Origin: Bidens hawaiensis
Lineage: Eukaryota > Streptophyta > Magnoliopsida > Asterales > Asteraceae
Length of the DNA: 64,000 nucleotides
Direction: 5' to 3'
NCBI GenBank assembly: GCA_021521415.1
Contig: JAIQDT010000167.1
Location: 2,548,501 to 2,612,500, forward strand
How positions within the stretch are numbered: position 1 is the first letter of the stretch; each line of letters opens with the position of its first letter. The notes below the pieces were generated by a model. The model was not told the origin of the DNA. It worked only from the letters and a program-made list of their open reading frames with translations, and searched no databases. Position numbers and translations under genes: made by a program. Of this stretch, positions 36,584 through 48,004 are shown in pieces.

Positions 36584-39303
36584 ATGGCTGCTGTTGGCGG
36601 TGCTGGTGGTGATGACGGTAATGATCAAAGACAGTTCTTTCCAGCGCATAACCAGTACATCATGTTAGACCCAGACGCAAGTGGCGTGGAGGACTACAGG
36701 GAAATAATCACATTTCTCCTGCGCTCAAGGATCTTCCATGCGATCACGAATACCCTGCCTATTTCACTACCTAACATTGAAGACTTTTGGCAGTCGGTAG
36801 AGTATGATTGCCGAGTTGAGCCCCCGGTGATGCGAGCAACCGTAAATGGTCATGTAGTGCAGTTCTCTTCAGAAGATATACGGTTGGCTTTGCAGTTTGG
36901 AGAAGAAACGAGGGATGACCCGACGGAGTTCGTAGCTCCTTTTCGTGATGGGGCATATCTCAGGATGGGTTATTCAGGTCCGTTGGGGGACACGCAGAGG
37001 AGAAAAGGATTTTTGCTAGATCAGTGGCGCTTCCTAATGCACGTCTTGATCGTGTGCATGTCTGGGAGGAAGGCAGGAACTGATGGAATGGGCGCGACGA
37101 TGCAGTCTGCCATAACTGCCCTGACTTACAACAGAAGATACTCATTTAGTCAGCTGATATTTTACGAGATTGATCGTCAGAGGAGGGCTGTGGCGCGTGA
37201 GCGATTTATTATGTATCCTCGATTCTTATAAATGATTCTCAATCATGTGGCTCCGTTGCTACCTCAGAGACGCCCTATTAGATACGTTGAATGTGTGACG
37301 AAGCGTATCTTTGCTCAGTGTCGCACTTCTAGCGCACGAAGCAAGCCTGAGCTGCGTCCCAGGCATACTCCACTGTTCGGGTATCTTGTCAACCCGGAGT
37401 ATGTTCCTGCTGGTGGGGACGAGTTCAGAGACCCAAGACCACAACAGGCGGCAGCACCTCATGCTGTATCAGCTGCGCCTGCTGTGCTGCTGCTGAAGAC
37501 GTCGACCTTGATGCTGCTTTTAGCGGCCAAGGAATGTTTGATATGGATGTCGCGGGTTCTCAGGCCATGGATGTTACTAGAGCAGTTACTTCGGTAGCTG
37601 ACTCCGATCTTGATGAGACATTTGCTGAAGCTAGACGTTTGCTGGTGTCTAGGGAGAGAACGCTTGGGAAGAGGATGAGAACGGTTGACGACGATGACGA
37701 GGAAGGTGATGAAGAAGAAGCAGTTCAGCTAGTGCTCAGACGCTCAAGAAGAGAACGGACAGGTATGGGTTCGGGAGCTGGAGAAACTTCAAGGCTGGTA
37801 CGTTTTGCTCCACCTGCCTTGTCTGGTATGTCTCTTATTCCTTCTACAGCACAGGTTACTGCCGTCCAGACGTCGACTCCAACAATTGTGTCTCTACCAC
37901 CTCAATCGCTTACTCCATCGGTGGCAGTAGCACGATTTGTTGAGTCTACGGTCACTACTACTGCAGGGTTACCAAGTGTACCACCTGCGGTCACTTCTGC
38001 TGCTGATGTCCCGCCAACTCCAACGCCTACTTCAGACTCCGAAAGGATAGCTTCACTAGAGCGGATCGTAGCTGAGCAGTCCAAGACTATTCAAAGCCTA
38101 GTGGAAGCAAACCAACTACAGGCCTCCCTCCTGGTAGAGCATGGGAAGATCATAGACGCTATGAAAGCGTTCTTGGCATCTCAGGGGGAGATGAGCTGTA
38201 GGGGAGATGAGTTGAGGACAAAACGGAGAGAAGATCATGACGATGATCCCAATGCACCGGAAGGTGCAGGTGGTGAGCTGCCAAGAACTTCTATAGCTCT
38301 TGGTACTTCCACAGCTGAGGGGGAGTCTACAAGCGCAGCTGGTGATGATGATGATGTTGATGATGTAATCGACGCGTTGAAAGAGCTAGATGATGATGAT
38401 GATTTTATGCTTGAAGAAGATGTGCTGCCGAGTGATGAGATTGAGAAGATCGGTGAGCAAATTATTGTTGAAAGTGTGATAGAAGAAGGGGAGATAGTAG
38501 ATGAAGATATTGAACATGAGATTCCAGAGGTTGAGATACCCGATTTGGGTGATGAGACAGTTGTGGAAGATACTGAATGGGAAGAGCAGCCGAATTGGAA
38601 GAAAGGTTGTGCTCAATGGTTCGTAAAGACGAAGAAACCGGCGGTCCCTAAAATGTTCAAAAAGAGTTACAATATTAAGGGATACGCTGAAGCAAAGAAA
38701 GGTATTATCTGCTGGATATATGATGAGCAGCTGCGGCTCTTCGTGATCAAAAGATATGACGGGATTCAGTACTTCAGGAGAACTCTGAGAGCATTAAACA
38801 CACTGCCTGAATGTGAGGTTAAAGACTTAGCCAGATTGGGGTTGATAAATCGAAGTGACAATAACATGGCTAGAGTCATCGGAAAGATCGTATGGAAAGA
38901 GAGCATTAAGGAGAAGAAGTTTGAGCTGCTGAAACCACAAAAGGGGAAACTTGTCGAAGACAAGGATAGAGGTTTGAGAGCTGATGGAAAGCCTTGGATG
39001 GTTATGAAATATAAACCGGTCCGGTGCCTTAAAGAAGTACCGATGAAGCTTATGCCCAAGGACGTGCTCAAAGACCTAAAATGGTGGTTCGTGGATTGTG
39101 AAACAGCGGAGGCGGTAATGGAAGATGAGGATGAACAAGAAGTGCTTAGGGTTTACGACCCGATGCATCTTGTTAATCTATCGCAAGCAGATCTGAAGAT
39201 GCTCAACGAAAAGAAGATCTTCTACATTCCTGCTTGGAAGGATCAAGCAAGGAAATATCAAAGGGTAGTGTCGGTATGTGTTAGAGAAGGAGCGCACGCG
39301 TAA
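36584..39303 (+). pseudogene. Extra ORF downstream of copia pol (about 900 codons, broken twice)
   Basis: Starts MAAVGGAGGDDGNDQ. Residues about 25-215 form an alpha-helical domain (SLPNIEDFWQSVEYD, VNGHVVQFSSEDIRLAL, GFLLDQWRFLMHVL, ERFIMYPRFL) that I recognise from extra proteins of Asteraceae copia elements. It has a stop at 37229-37231 and a one-base shift near 37480-37500. The frame then runs open from 37534 to 39303: a Ser/Thr/Pro-rich linker, a helical segment near 38040-38170 (coiled-coil-like), Asp/Glu-rich acidic runs (38340-38580), and a basic C-terminal domain (KRYDGIQYFRRTLRAL, LKDLKWWFVD). There is no signal peptide or membrane segment, so a classical envelope protein is unlikely. 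Function unknown. Confidence 0.8.
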
Positions 39304-39355
39304 AGATACAAGATTACAAGACTCAAGCTTTGAAGATCAAGATATGAAGCTACTG

Positions 39356-39368
39356 CCAAGGGGGAGTC
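39356..39368 (+). other. Polypurine tract of the young copia
   Basis: AAGGGGGAGTC directly before the 3' LTR, the typical copia plus-strand primer. Confidence 0.92.
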
Positions 39369-39807
39369 TGTTGGTACATGTTTGTCAGTAGTTCATAGTC
39401 TAACGATTGTAATCGAGTCTGTAATGTAATTATGTTTTTGATTATGTTTATGTTTATGTAACGAGCGAAGTTGTCAACAAGTTCGCTCAGGCAAACTTGT
39501 TGACCAAGCGAAGTTATGGACAACTTCGCCTGAGGCGAAGTTGTCGTGTTTATATAAACTGTTCACCGTAACAGTTGAAAGAGTTCGAGAGTTCGTGAGT
39601 TCGCGAGATTGGTTAGGGTTACGTGTTTACAAGTCAGAGTCTGTAATAGTGACCGCGTGTCACGTGTTCGTGTTATCAATATAACGTGTTTCGGTTATTG
39701 CTCGTGTGTTTGATTTATTCGTATTCTACGCTCGTATCTACCTACGCAGGGATTCCGCACCTGCGCAGATAGCGACATCCCGTGTACGATCCGTCCAGGA
39801 ACCTACA
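39369..39807 (+). repeat. 3' LTR of the young copia element
   Basis: 439 bp, TGTTGGTACATG to GGAACCTACA, with 2 differences from the 5' LTR. Followed by duplication TTATT at 39808-39812, where the integrase of element A resumes. Confidence 0.98.
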
Positions 39808-39812
39808 TTATT

Positions 39813-40440
39813 GATAATGGTTTTGTTGCTTGATTCGGCATGTCCATTAGTCTGAGGATGGACAGGTGTTGACGTAATCATCTTGATTCTCCAACTGGCA
39901 CAGAAATTAGTTGTTCTTTTGCCGATGAATTGTGAGCCATTGTCACACACTATCTCTGCCGGGATTCCAAATTGTGTCAAGATATTGCGCTTGATGAACG
40001 AGATAACTTCTTTCTCTCTAACTTGAAAAAAGGCTTCCGCTTCAATCCACTTCGAGAAATAATCTGTCATAGCAAGCACGAATACTTTTCCTCCTGGAGC
40101 TCTTGGTCATTTTCCCATAATATCCATTCCCCACTTCATGAAAGGCCAGGGGAATATAACAGGATACAAGGGCTCTGCTGGCTGGTGCAAGATGTTGCTA
40201 TGTCTCTGGCATGCATCACATTTTTGAGAATAATTCATAGCATTCTTCTTCATCATTGGCCAAAAGTATCCTGTCCTTAGGATTTAGGAGAATAGTGCTC
40301 TGCCCCCAGTGTGATTCCCACAGTCTCCTTCATGGATATCCAAAATAACTTCTTGAGCTTCTGCCTTCTCCAAGCACCTAAGATATGGTCCTGCAAGATA
40401 TTTTCTGTATAATATATTATTCATTATAGTATATGGGATT
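39813..40440 (-). pseudogene. Integrase N-terminal half of Tat element A
   Basis: On the minus strand: the HHCC zinc domain (EGDCGNHTGGRALF, then a stop, then KCDACQRHSNILHQ), then the core with D in LAMTDYFSKWIE, D in IVCDNGSQF and the third acid near HAESSNKT. A stop also lies before PRAPGGKVF. The frame is cut by the young copia and continues at 25756. Integrase joins element cDNA to chromosomal DNA in the nucleus. Confidence 0.92.
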
Positions 40441-41194
40441 ACCTTTGTGCGAAAAGCTTTTGGGTTTTCATCCTTGGGGATAACTCCATCCTGAATATAT
40501 CTCCTAATCAAGATAGTCCAAGAATCTTTATTATCTTCAGGATTTTTGACTCCCATATCTTCATCATCTTCTGATATTTCATTAACACCTTGCTCTCCTA
40601 TTGCTGGGCTCAGGATATGTATGATAGGAATCTTGATACCTTCCGGTATCCTGATGGATGAAGCTAAATATGCTAGGGCATCTACTTCAACATTCTCTTC
40701 TCTAGGTACCTGTGAAATATCAAACATTTCGAAACACTTTGCTAGTTTTTTGACTAGCTCTAAATATTTCGTTAGTTTTTCTCCTCTAACAATATACGAA
40801 CCAATAAAATGATTAATTAATAATAATGAATCAACATGTACTTGAATAAATCTGATTTTCATGTCGATGCTAATTGTAATCCTGCTATTAAAGCCTCATA
40901 TTCTGCCTCATTATTTTTGGCTTGAAATCCGCCGGATATGGATTGAGGTATAATGTCCCCCTGTGGCGATTTCAGCAGGATCCAGAGACCCGTTCCTCTA
41001 ACATTTGAAGCACCATCGGTGTATAGAGTCCACTTATCTTTGGTTTCTTCAAGTTGTTGGACTTCCAAGTCTGCCTTTTCTTTAAGTTCACTGGTGAAAT
41101 CAGCCACAAAGTCTGCTAATGCCTGGGATTTGATGGCAGTCCTAGGTTCACATATTATATCATATGCACTTAGCTTCATATCCCATTTTGCCAT
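40441..41194 (-). pseudogene. Second RNase H (Tat-specific) of element A
   Basis: An extra RNase H domain, WTLYTDGASNVRGTG with NNEAEYEALIAGL and ENVEVDALAYLAS, placed between the usual RNase H and integrase. This is the Tat-lineage hallmark. A stop falls after LQLAST near 40863. Confidence 0.9.
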
Positions 41195-41206
41195 CCTACC
41201 TGAAAT

Positions 41207-42565
41207 TTATGGTTTTCTCAAAACATACTTAATAGGGTAATTAGTTTTAACACATATATGGTGAGTTTTAAAATAGTGTCTAAGTTTAGTAGATGCCATA
41301 CTAAGTGCTAAAATTAATTTCTCAAGATAAGAATACCTGGTTTCAACATCCAAAAGACTTTTACTTACATAATAGATGGGATGTTGTTGACTTTCGAGAT
41401 CCTTAGCCAAAACTGCACTTACAGCATTATTCGATACATCTAGATATAGAGATAGAGGTTCACCTTCCTCGGGTTTTACCAGTAGAGGAGAAGAAGAAAG
41501 ATAAGCTTTTAAGGATGCTAAAGCTTCCTCATGCTTACTGGTCCACTCGAACTTCTTGTTTTTCCTCAGGATATCATAAAATTCTTTACATTTTTCTGAG
41601 GATTTGGATATGAATCTGTTGAGCGCCGTTATCCTGCCAGTTAGCCTTTGAACATCCTTGACTGATGCTGGGGATTTCAGATTCAGGATAGCTTGTATAT
41701 GCTCCGGACTCGCCTCTATCCCCCTTTTGGTGACCATGTATCCCAAGAATTTGCCAGCCTTTACTCCGAAATGGCATTTTGAAGGATTCAACTTCATGTT
41801 GTATTTGTCGAGGATATCAAATGTTGTCTTGAGATCTTGGAGGTGATCCTCAGCTTTCTTGGACTTCACCACCATATCATCAATATAGACCTCCATCGTG
41901 TCCACCAGTTGCTCTTTGAACATCATGTTATCTAACCTCTGATAGGTCGCACCTGCATTTCTAAGTCCAAAGGGCATAGCAATATAACAATAAATACCTG
42001 TGGGAGTCATGAAGGCTGTGTCTTCTTGATCTGAGGGCTCTATTTGGATTTGCTGAAATCCTGAGGATGCGTCCATAAATGTCAACATCTCGTGGCCGGC
42101 TGTAGCGTCTACCATCGAATCGATGTGAGGTAGAGGGAATGGATCTTTTGGACAAGCCTTATTCAAGTCTGTGAAATCTACACAAACTCTCCATTTGCGA
42201 TTCTTTTTCTGTAAAACCACCACATTTGCTAACCATCAGGGATATTGAACTTCCCTAATCATATTCTCCTTCAAGAGTCTTTCTACTTCTTCTTGAATGA
42301 TTATGTTTCTTTCAGGTGCAAACTTTCTTCTCTTTTGATGGATTGGCCTGAAAGAATTATCAATTCCAAGTTTATGTGTTATAATATCTTTGGAAATTCC
42401 TGTCATATCTTCATGTTTCCATGAAAATGTTGACAGCCTTGACTTGAGGAAATCGAGCAAATTTGACTCAATATCCTCAGGAATGTTCGTTCCTATTAGC
42501 ATTTTGACTTCAAGATCCTTGGGATAAGGAAGTATTTCTTTAATTTCTTGTTCCCTGGCCTCCAT
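41207..42565 (-). pseudogene. Reverse transcriptase and RNase H of Tat element A
   Basis: Reverse transcriptase motifs in order: HQKRRKFAPERN, KWRVCVDFTDLNKACPKD, PFGLRNAGATYQRL, the intact catalytic YIDDMVVKS, and GKFLGYMVTKRGIE. RNase H begins at PLSLYLDVSNNAVSAVL. A stop (42233-42235) follows REVQYP, and another lies at the end before SGRMAKW. It copies element RNA into DNA in cytoplasmic particles. Confidence 0.94.
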
Positions 42566-42592
42566 TACGTCTCGTGCTGGCTTCTTTAATTT

Positions 42593-43477
42593 CTACGCCT
42601 GCTGGGATTTGGCAGTTAACTTCATAGAATAGGTGTAGGAATTCTTTGTATCTTGTTGATCACTGATGATTTTGATAACTCCCCACGAACTTGGGAGTTT
42701 CACACATTGGTGATAAGTGGAGGGGACTGCTTCCATGTCATGTATCCAGGGCCTGCCTAATATAATATTGCAACAAGACAAACAGTCAATAACACAAAAT
42801 TTTTGCATTTTATTTACCCCTTCGACATATACTGGGAGCTTGATATCCCCAATAGTGTTCTTAGTCTCTCCACTGAATCCAACCAATACTGAGGAACTGG
42901 GGACGATCTCATCTTCGTGAATATTCATCTTTTTCAGTACGTCTAGTTGAATAATGTTGATAGAGCTTCCGCCATCTATGAGGATCCTGCGCACATAATG
43001 GTTAGCCACATATAAAGTTATTACCAAAATACCATGATGAGGATCCTGAACATCGACTCTAGCGCTTTCACCGAAGGATATGGTCTTCTCTTGAGTGAGA
43101 ATGGACGTCTTTGTTGGTCTGTCAACCACCTCTAACTTTCTTTGACCGACATTTCTTTTTGCAGCAGAATAAGAGGTTCCACAGATGTCAGATCCTCCGG
43201 ATATGAACAGGATTGTTCTTGCATCTGTTGTTGGAGGAGTTGGCTTTTCAGGAACTTTTTCAGGATTTTGTTCTATTCCCTTCTTCCGGTCAAGTAGCTC
43301 TTTCAAGTGGCCCTTGCTGAGAAGATAGCTAATTTCCCTTCTGAGTGCAATGCAATCCTCAATCAAGTGCCAAAAATCTTCGTGAAAGGCACACCATTTT
43401 GATCTGTCTTTCCAGGTTCCTTGTTTCTCCGTCTTCTTTAGCCACCTGGATTTCTCACTAAATCCTGCATGGCACAT
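42593..43477 (-). pseudogene. Zinc knuckle and aspartic protease of Tat element A
   Basis: Begins with the Tat-type knuckle CAFHEDFWHLIEDC (residues about 28-41). The protease active site RILIDGGSSINII lies near residue 166, with D-G-G rather than D-S-G, as is common in plant Tat elements. CVIDCLSCCNIILGRPW follows. It ends with a stop near 42593 just before the reverse transcriptase part. Confidence 0.88.
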
Positions 43478-45101
43478 ATTAATCCACCAATATCAATAGA
43501 AAAACAATATTCAGAAATCTTAGGATATTCTTCATCATCTCCATCATCTACTGCATTAATCCTGGGGTTATCAGGCTTATAGTAAGGTTTTAATCGATAT
43601 GACTTTCCCGGGGATTCGGCTTTCCTGTTTGTCTGATCATATTTTGGGATATCGATCTTTTTAAGGTTTTTCTTATCGTCTTCTAGCCTGATAAATCTCA
43701 GAGCTCTGCTTCTTGCTTCATCTAACGACCTGCATGGAGTCATAACAAGATCTTCATAGAAAGATGAGTCTTTCTCTAACCCCAACTTAAGAGCTTCCAC
43801 TGCCGAAGCTGGGTTTAGATTTGGAATCTTCAGCGACTCCTTACTAAACCTGGTAATAAAATCTCTCAAGGATTCCCCAGGATTCTGGGTAACCCTATAA
43901 AGATCACCTGTCATCTTTTCAAATGTTCTACTGCAAGAAAACTGGTTATTGAACACGATAACTAAATGAGAAAAGGAAGTGATAGTGTTAGGAGGAATAC
44001 TCAGTAGCTATTTCATGGCCGCCCCGGTCAAGGTAGACCCAAACTCCTTGCAAAGACATGCTTTCTTGATTTCCATAGGGATTGGATTGATGTCCATTTG
44101 CTCTCTATACTGTGTAACGTGTTCCTCAGGTTCCGTTGAACCATCGTATTGTTTCATATTTGGGGTTTGAAACCGTGTTGGGATCTGTACGTCACCAATT
44201 GATGGCACGAATCGGGATATTCTGTGACTATCAGTGGGAACTTCAGCTATGGGACAGATTATACCAGGAACATTCGATATCATGTCCATATGCTTCTGTA
44301 ATTCCCGTGCTAAACTTGAACTTATGCCTACATCCTGCAAAAATCCTTGATTAGCATTAAATAGAATTGTATTGAAAGTGTTAGCCTGATTAGTATTCTG
44401 AGGAACAGTCGGGGTGTTGTAGCTCGCATTTCCAAAAATAGTATTTCCAGGAGTAGTAAATGGAGCGGTTGAAGCGTTAGCATGCATCGGGATAAAGTCT
44501 CCCTGGTGCACCTCAGAGGGTCTAGTGAACTGCTGAGCTTGAGCAAGTGGTTGCTTGAGCAAGTGGTTGCTGAGGATCCGGATTGTTGAAACAATCCTGA
44601 AGATCCTGCATGTTGAAACGGCCCAACAGAGGATGCATGCAGGTATCCTTGGGATCCAGATGAGTGCAATCCCGCAGACCCTGAGTGCTGAAAAGATGAG
44701 GATCCGGGGTTATACGCCGTGGTTGACTCCGGACGAATCAATCCTGAAGATCCTGGAGAAGTAAAATCCATAGATCTCGGGACTAGTGGTGTGAATTATT
44801 CTGCCGGCTTCTTGGCTTTCCTGATATCTTCCAGTTTCTTCACGAGCATCTGGTTGGTCTTGTTATGGCGTTTCATCTGTTCCTGTAGCCGTCTGTACAG
44901 AGGCAGAAGATCGTTGTTGGACACCATGATGGGATCCTGGGGAGACGGCCTCAATCCCGAGAACACGGGAGTAGCAGGTTTCTTCTGAACGTTGTCAGGT
45001 TTCTACGGGATACCACCAGCGGGAGGAGGAGGCATAGGCGGCCTCATAGAGGAATCCGAAGCTGCGACAGAAGAGGAAACATTCTTTGGTTGGGAAGACA
45101 T
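43438..45101 (-). pseudogene. gag of Tat element A
   Basis: The ATG at 45101 (MSSQPKNVSSSVAAS) is followed by stops near 45005 and 44804, a frameshift near 44570 and another stop at 44008-44010. A Gly/Ser-rich repeat region (GSSGL, GSAGL) is followed by the capsid core (YDGSTEPEEHVTQYR, FNNQFSCSRTFEKM, SLRDFITRFSKESL). The 5' LTR is only about 55 bases away, which is unusually close. The leader and primer-binding site have been deleted. Confidence 0.88.
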
Positions 45102-45156
45102 GTTGTGGATATTGAAAGTAGGGTTTTTAGTTTGAGAGTTAATAATGATCAAAACC

Positions 45157-45744
45157 GTTTTAGTCAAAAATTAACAAAGTAAGTTTTGATCAAATTAGTA
45201 CGTGAGGTAGAGTGCTTGAACGAAAAAAAGTGACCACAATGATTTGGTTTCGAGGGAAAAAGCCCTTGATCGTAAGGATCTCCGGCACAAAAAACCCACG
45301 GACGGTGAAAACTATCACCATCTATTTTATTAATAACAAAAAGGTGGTTACAAGTGGTGGAGCTGATAGTGAATCGAATACTAAGTGTTACAATGAGTGA
45401 TGATAGCTAGGCTAGCGAAGTGTGTGTTCTAATCGATCTTATCAGCTTGTTTAAATAAGAAAAGAGTACAACTGATATTCCGAGAAATCCGGAACAAACT
45501 CTAGACTAAGTCTTCCATGATCCGTTGTTGCCCACGTTTGAGTTGACGAAGCCTCAATAGTAGTCGTTGCAGACCCACGTTCTAATAATCACATTAAACA
45601 CGTGATCTTATCTTCAAAGCAAAGAAAAATAATAAAGGACAATTGAATTAGTCAAACATCATCTTCAGCTTATTTGCATCGGTAGGATAGGTCGAAATCC
45701 TTGAATCATATTCAATCCCGAGGATAAAAAATCTGCTCCCAACA
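45157..45744 (-). repeat. 5' LTR of Tat element A
   Basis: 588 bp, aligning with 21616-22190. The outer end (GCTCCCAACA) is intact and followed by duplication ACTAT. The inner end has lost its first base and adjoins sequence without a primer-binding site. Confidence 0.92.
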
Positions 45745-46901
45745 ACTATCATGCAACATTATTTAAATCACAATATCTATTAATTAAATTAAGTTTTCAA
45801 TTAAATCAAAAACGAACAAATACATAATCCAAATCATACAACAATACATCTTATATCACAAATGATCTTGATTAATTATTTTCTAACTTTAATTCTTCAC
45901 TAAGTCTTCACCAACCTACATTAAATTCCTACGAAAACATGCATATGTGTATAAAATAAAATTTTGTCAACAACACATGTTGAGTGAGCAACACACCAGT
46001 TTAAATGTACATATAGTATACATATAAAAGTAAGTATTACAACAAGTCATATGAGAATAACAAATTAACCAAATGAGCAAGTATAATTGAGATGCCGAGA
46101 AGCACAAAGGCTATAACGACCGACGTATGATCATACTAGACTGCGATTATGTTGGACCTCTCTGAATACGGAAACATACAAAGAAAATAAGCACATAAAC
46201 AAGTAAGATATAAATTGTTAACACATAAGACAAAGTTGCAATTTTGAGTATAAGTATATATAAGAAATATAATTTACGCATATGTCCCCAAAATGTGGAA
46301 ACAAGTAAAATAATGGAATGTGGTACTCACCTCGATAGACGAACAAAAGTGAAAAGAGAATATTAAGAATGATGATTGTCGGAATCACGCTCTTCGGAAA
46401 ATACCGACGAGAAATCCTAAGTAACAAATAATTACGGAAAATACCGACGAGAAATCCTAAGTAACAAATAATTTGATGGTCGGGTAAGTTCTTACGAAAG
46501 GTATATATTACGTTAATTCACTAATAGCTTTATTAAATAATATATCTTTAACTCTGAAAATTTTACATTTATAAATAAAATACTTATCCAAATAAATATT
46601 TATAAATTTTGAATCGATTATATAAAGAGATTGTTTTAACATATTTATTTTAAACTAAAATACTCTTAATAAATATTTTTATTATTATTAAAGATTTCTA
46701 TTGTATTAATATTGCAAATATTAAATAGTAGTTAATAAATAATAATATATATAATATTTATATACAAAATGTGATCTTTTTATAAAATACTTAAACTTAA
46801 AAAATTATAATATGGTATAATATATATTTAATTTTATTTATAAATAAACAATCTTTTTAAACGTTTAATAAAACATTTATCAATCATTAAATAATATACA
46901 T

Positions 46902-46934
<33 letters not shown>

Positions 46935-47103
46935 AGTTTAACCAAGATTTGGAAACGAAATTAGTTAATAAGTCGGTTTTGAAAAACATATTGATTTTTT
47001 TATGATTTTTCTACTATATTTATAATACTAGTTCCTGATTTTATATGATTAAAAATCAATAACAAAAAGTTTCCAAAAAGAAGGGGCTTGGGGTGGGGGG
47101 TGG

Positions 47104-47172
47104 GGGGTTCGAACCCGCGCCTCTCAGCGGTTCAAGCCACTGGATGCACCACCCTAGCCAACTGGGCTAGGG
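47104..47172 (-). other. tRNA-like module in split solo LTR
   Basis: On the minus strand: A-box-like GTTGGCTAGGGTGG and B-box-like GCGGGTTCGAACCCCCC, next to a G-rich run. This is the fifth such module in a Tekay-like LTR of the window. Confidence 0.45.
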
Positions 47173-48004
47173 TGTTATTTGATTACAAGTTCAAACATTT
47201 TATACTTATCCTACAACCACAGATCCAAATCGAAGAGTAAACCCTAACAACCCAGATGATTAAACCCGATTATATATGATTAATTAACCATGGAGTTATT
47301 GATTAGTGAATCAAAACGAGCATTATTGTATAACTTAATTACCTTAACGTTGATAAATCAAGGTTAATTAAGACGAATTGCAGCCGGCCAAAGACGAGTA
47401 AGAACATGTATAAGCAGATGATGATAACCCAATTAGACCTAGGGGTTTAGCTGGCGCTGATGAGGGGATTATATAACCAGATTTAATTGATTTCTAATAT
47501 TCGATATCACGTATACTGGTTAACAGTCACGCCGGCTTAGTATTTTAAGAAACACCAATCCGGTTTTGATTGTTTTAACATAATACGAGTGTCGACAGGT
47601 CACATAAGGAAGGTTTAACAAATATTTTGATTTGATTTCTAAGATTATAACGAGAATTGAGGATCAAGAAATCAAACGTGTCATCGGGTTACGGGTATGA
47701 ACATGGGTTACGGGTCAGGGTTGTTGGGTGAATGTGTTAGATGGTTAATAATATATATAAATTGCACTTTGGTCCCTGGATATTGAAGGTGAGAACAAAT
47801 TTGGGTAATAGTTCGAGTTTGGGTTAAAATTTCCAAAAACCTAAAGTTATAAATATGTTTTAATATAATTAGTTAAATAAAATTAAATAATAATATAATA
47901 TTATTTAATTTACTCGACAAATGCGGTAAAATTTATTGAACATCGAAAAGGGTCAAGTTTTATTAAAAATATAAATTTTGAATAGTCCGAGTTGTTACAC
48001 CTTC

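Larger units (their letters stand above)
25762..39807 (+). mobile_element. Young composite Ty1/copia element, 14.0 kb, with internal LTR and extra ORF
   Basis: Bounded by two 439-bp LTRs that differ at 2 positions. Duplication TTATT lies at 25757-25761 and 39808-39812. Order: LTR, primer-binding site, leader, 3'-UTR-like piece, a second unrelated-looking LTR (27404-27970) with its own primer-binding site, second leader, gag, pol, spacer, internal promoter, extra ORF, polypurine tract, LTR. The single outer duplication shows that the composite moved as one unit, unless the inner LTR came later. Twin zinc knuckles and great length suggest the SIRE/Maximus side of copia. This is an inference. 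Confidence 0.95.
21616..45744 (-). mobile_element. Ty3/gypsy Tat-type element A (contains the young copia)
   Basis: Minus-strand element, about 10.1 kb without the copia. LTRs are 45157-45744 (5') and 21616-22190 (3'), and duplication ACTAT lies at 21611-21615 and 45745-45749. Contents in order are gag, zinc knuckle and protease, reverse transcriptase-RNase H, second RNase H, integrase, a repeat-rich region, an antisense gene, polypurine tract and LTR. The LTR pair differs by roughly 20 substitutions by eye. At least nine in-frame stops occur. The expected primer-binding site next to the 5' LTR is missing. Confidence 0.95.
21546..47999 (-). repeat. Solo LTR, Tekay-like, minus strand, split by element A
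   Basis: Two pieces, 21546-21615 and 45745-47999, make one LTR of about 2,320 bp. On the plus strand it reads TGTCACACCCCC to CCGAGTTGTTACA. Duplication CCTTC lies at 21541-21545 and 48000-48004. It shares the conserved GAGAAGCACAAAG block and a tRNA-like module (47104-47172) with the other Tekay-like LTRs. Tat element A inserted 70 bases from its end. Confidence 0.92.

Noticed and set aside
36584..39303. Retroviral-type envelope gene
   Set aside because: Position downstream of pol fits, but no signal peptide, membrane segment or cleavage site is visible, and the protein is acidic with a basic C-terminus.
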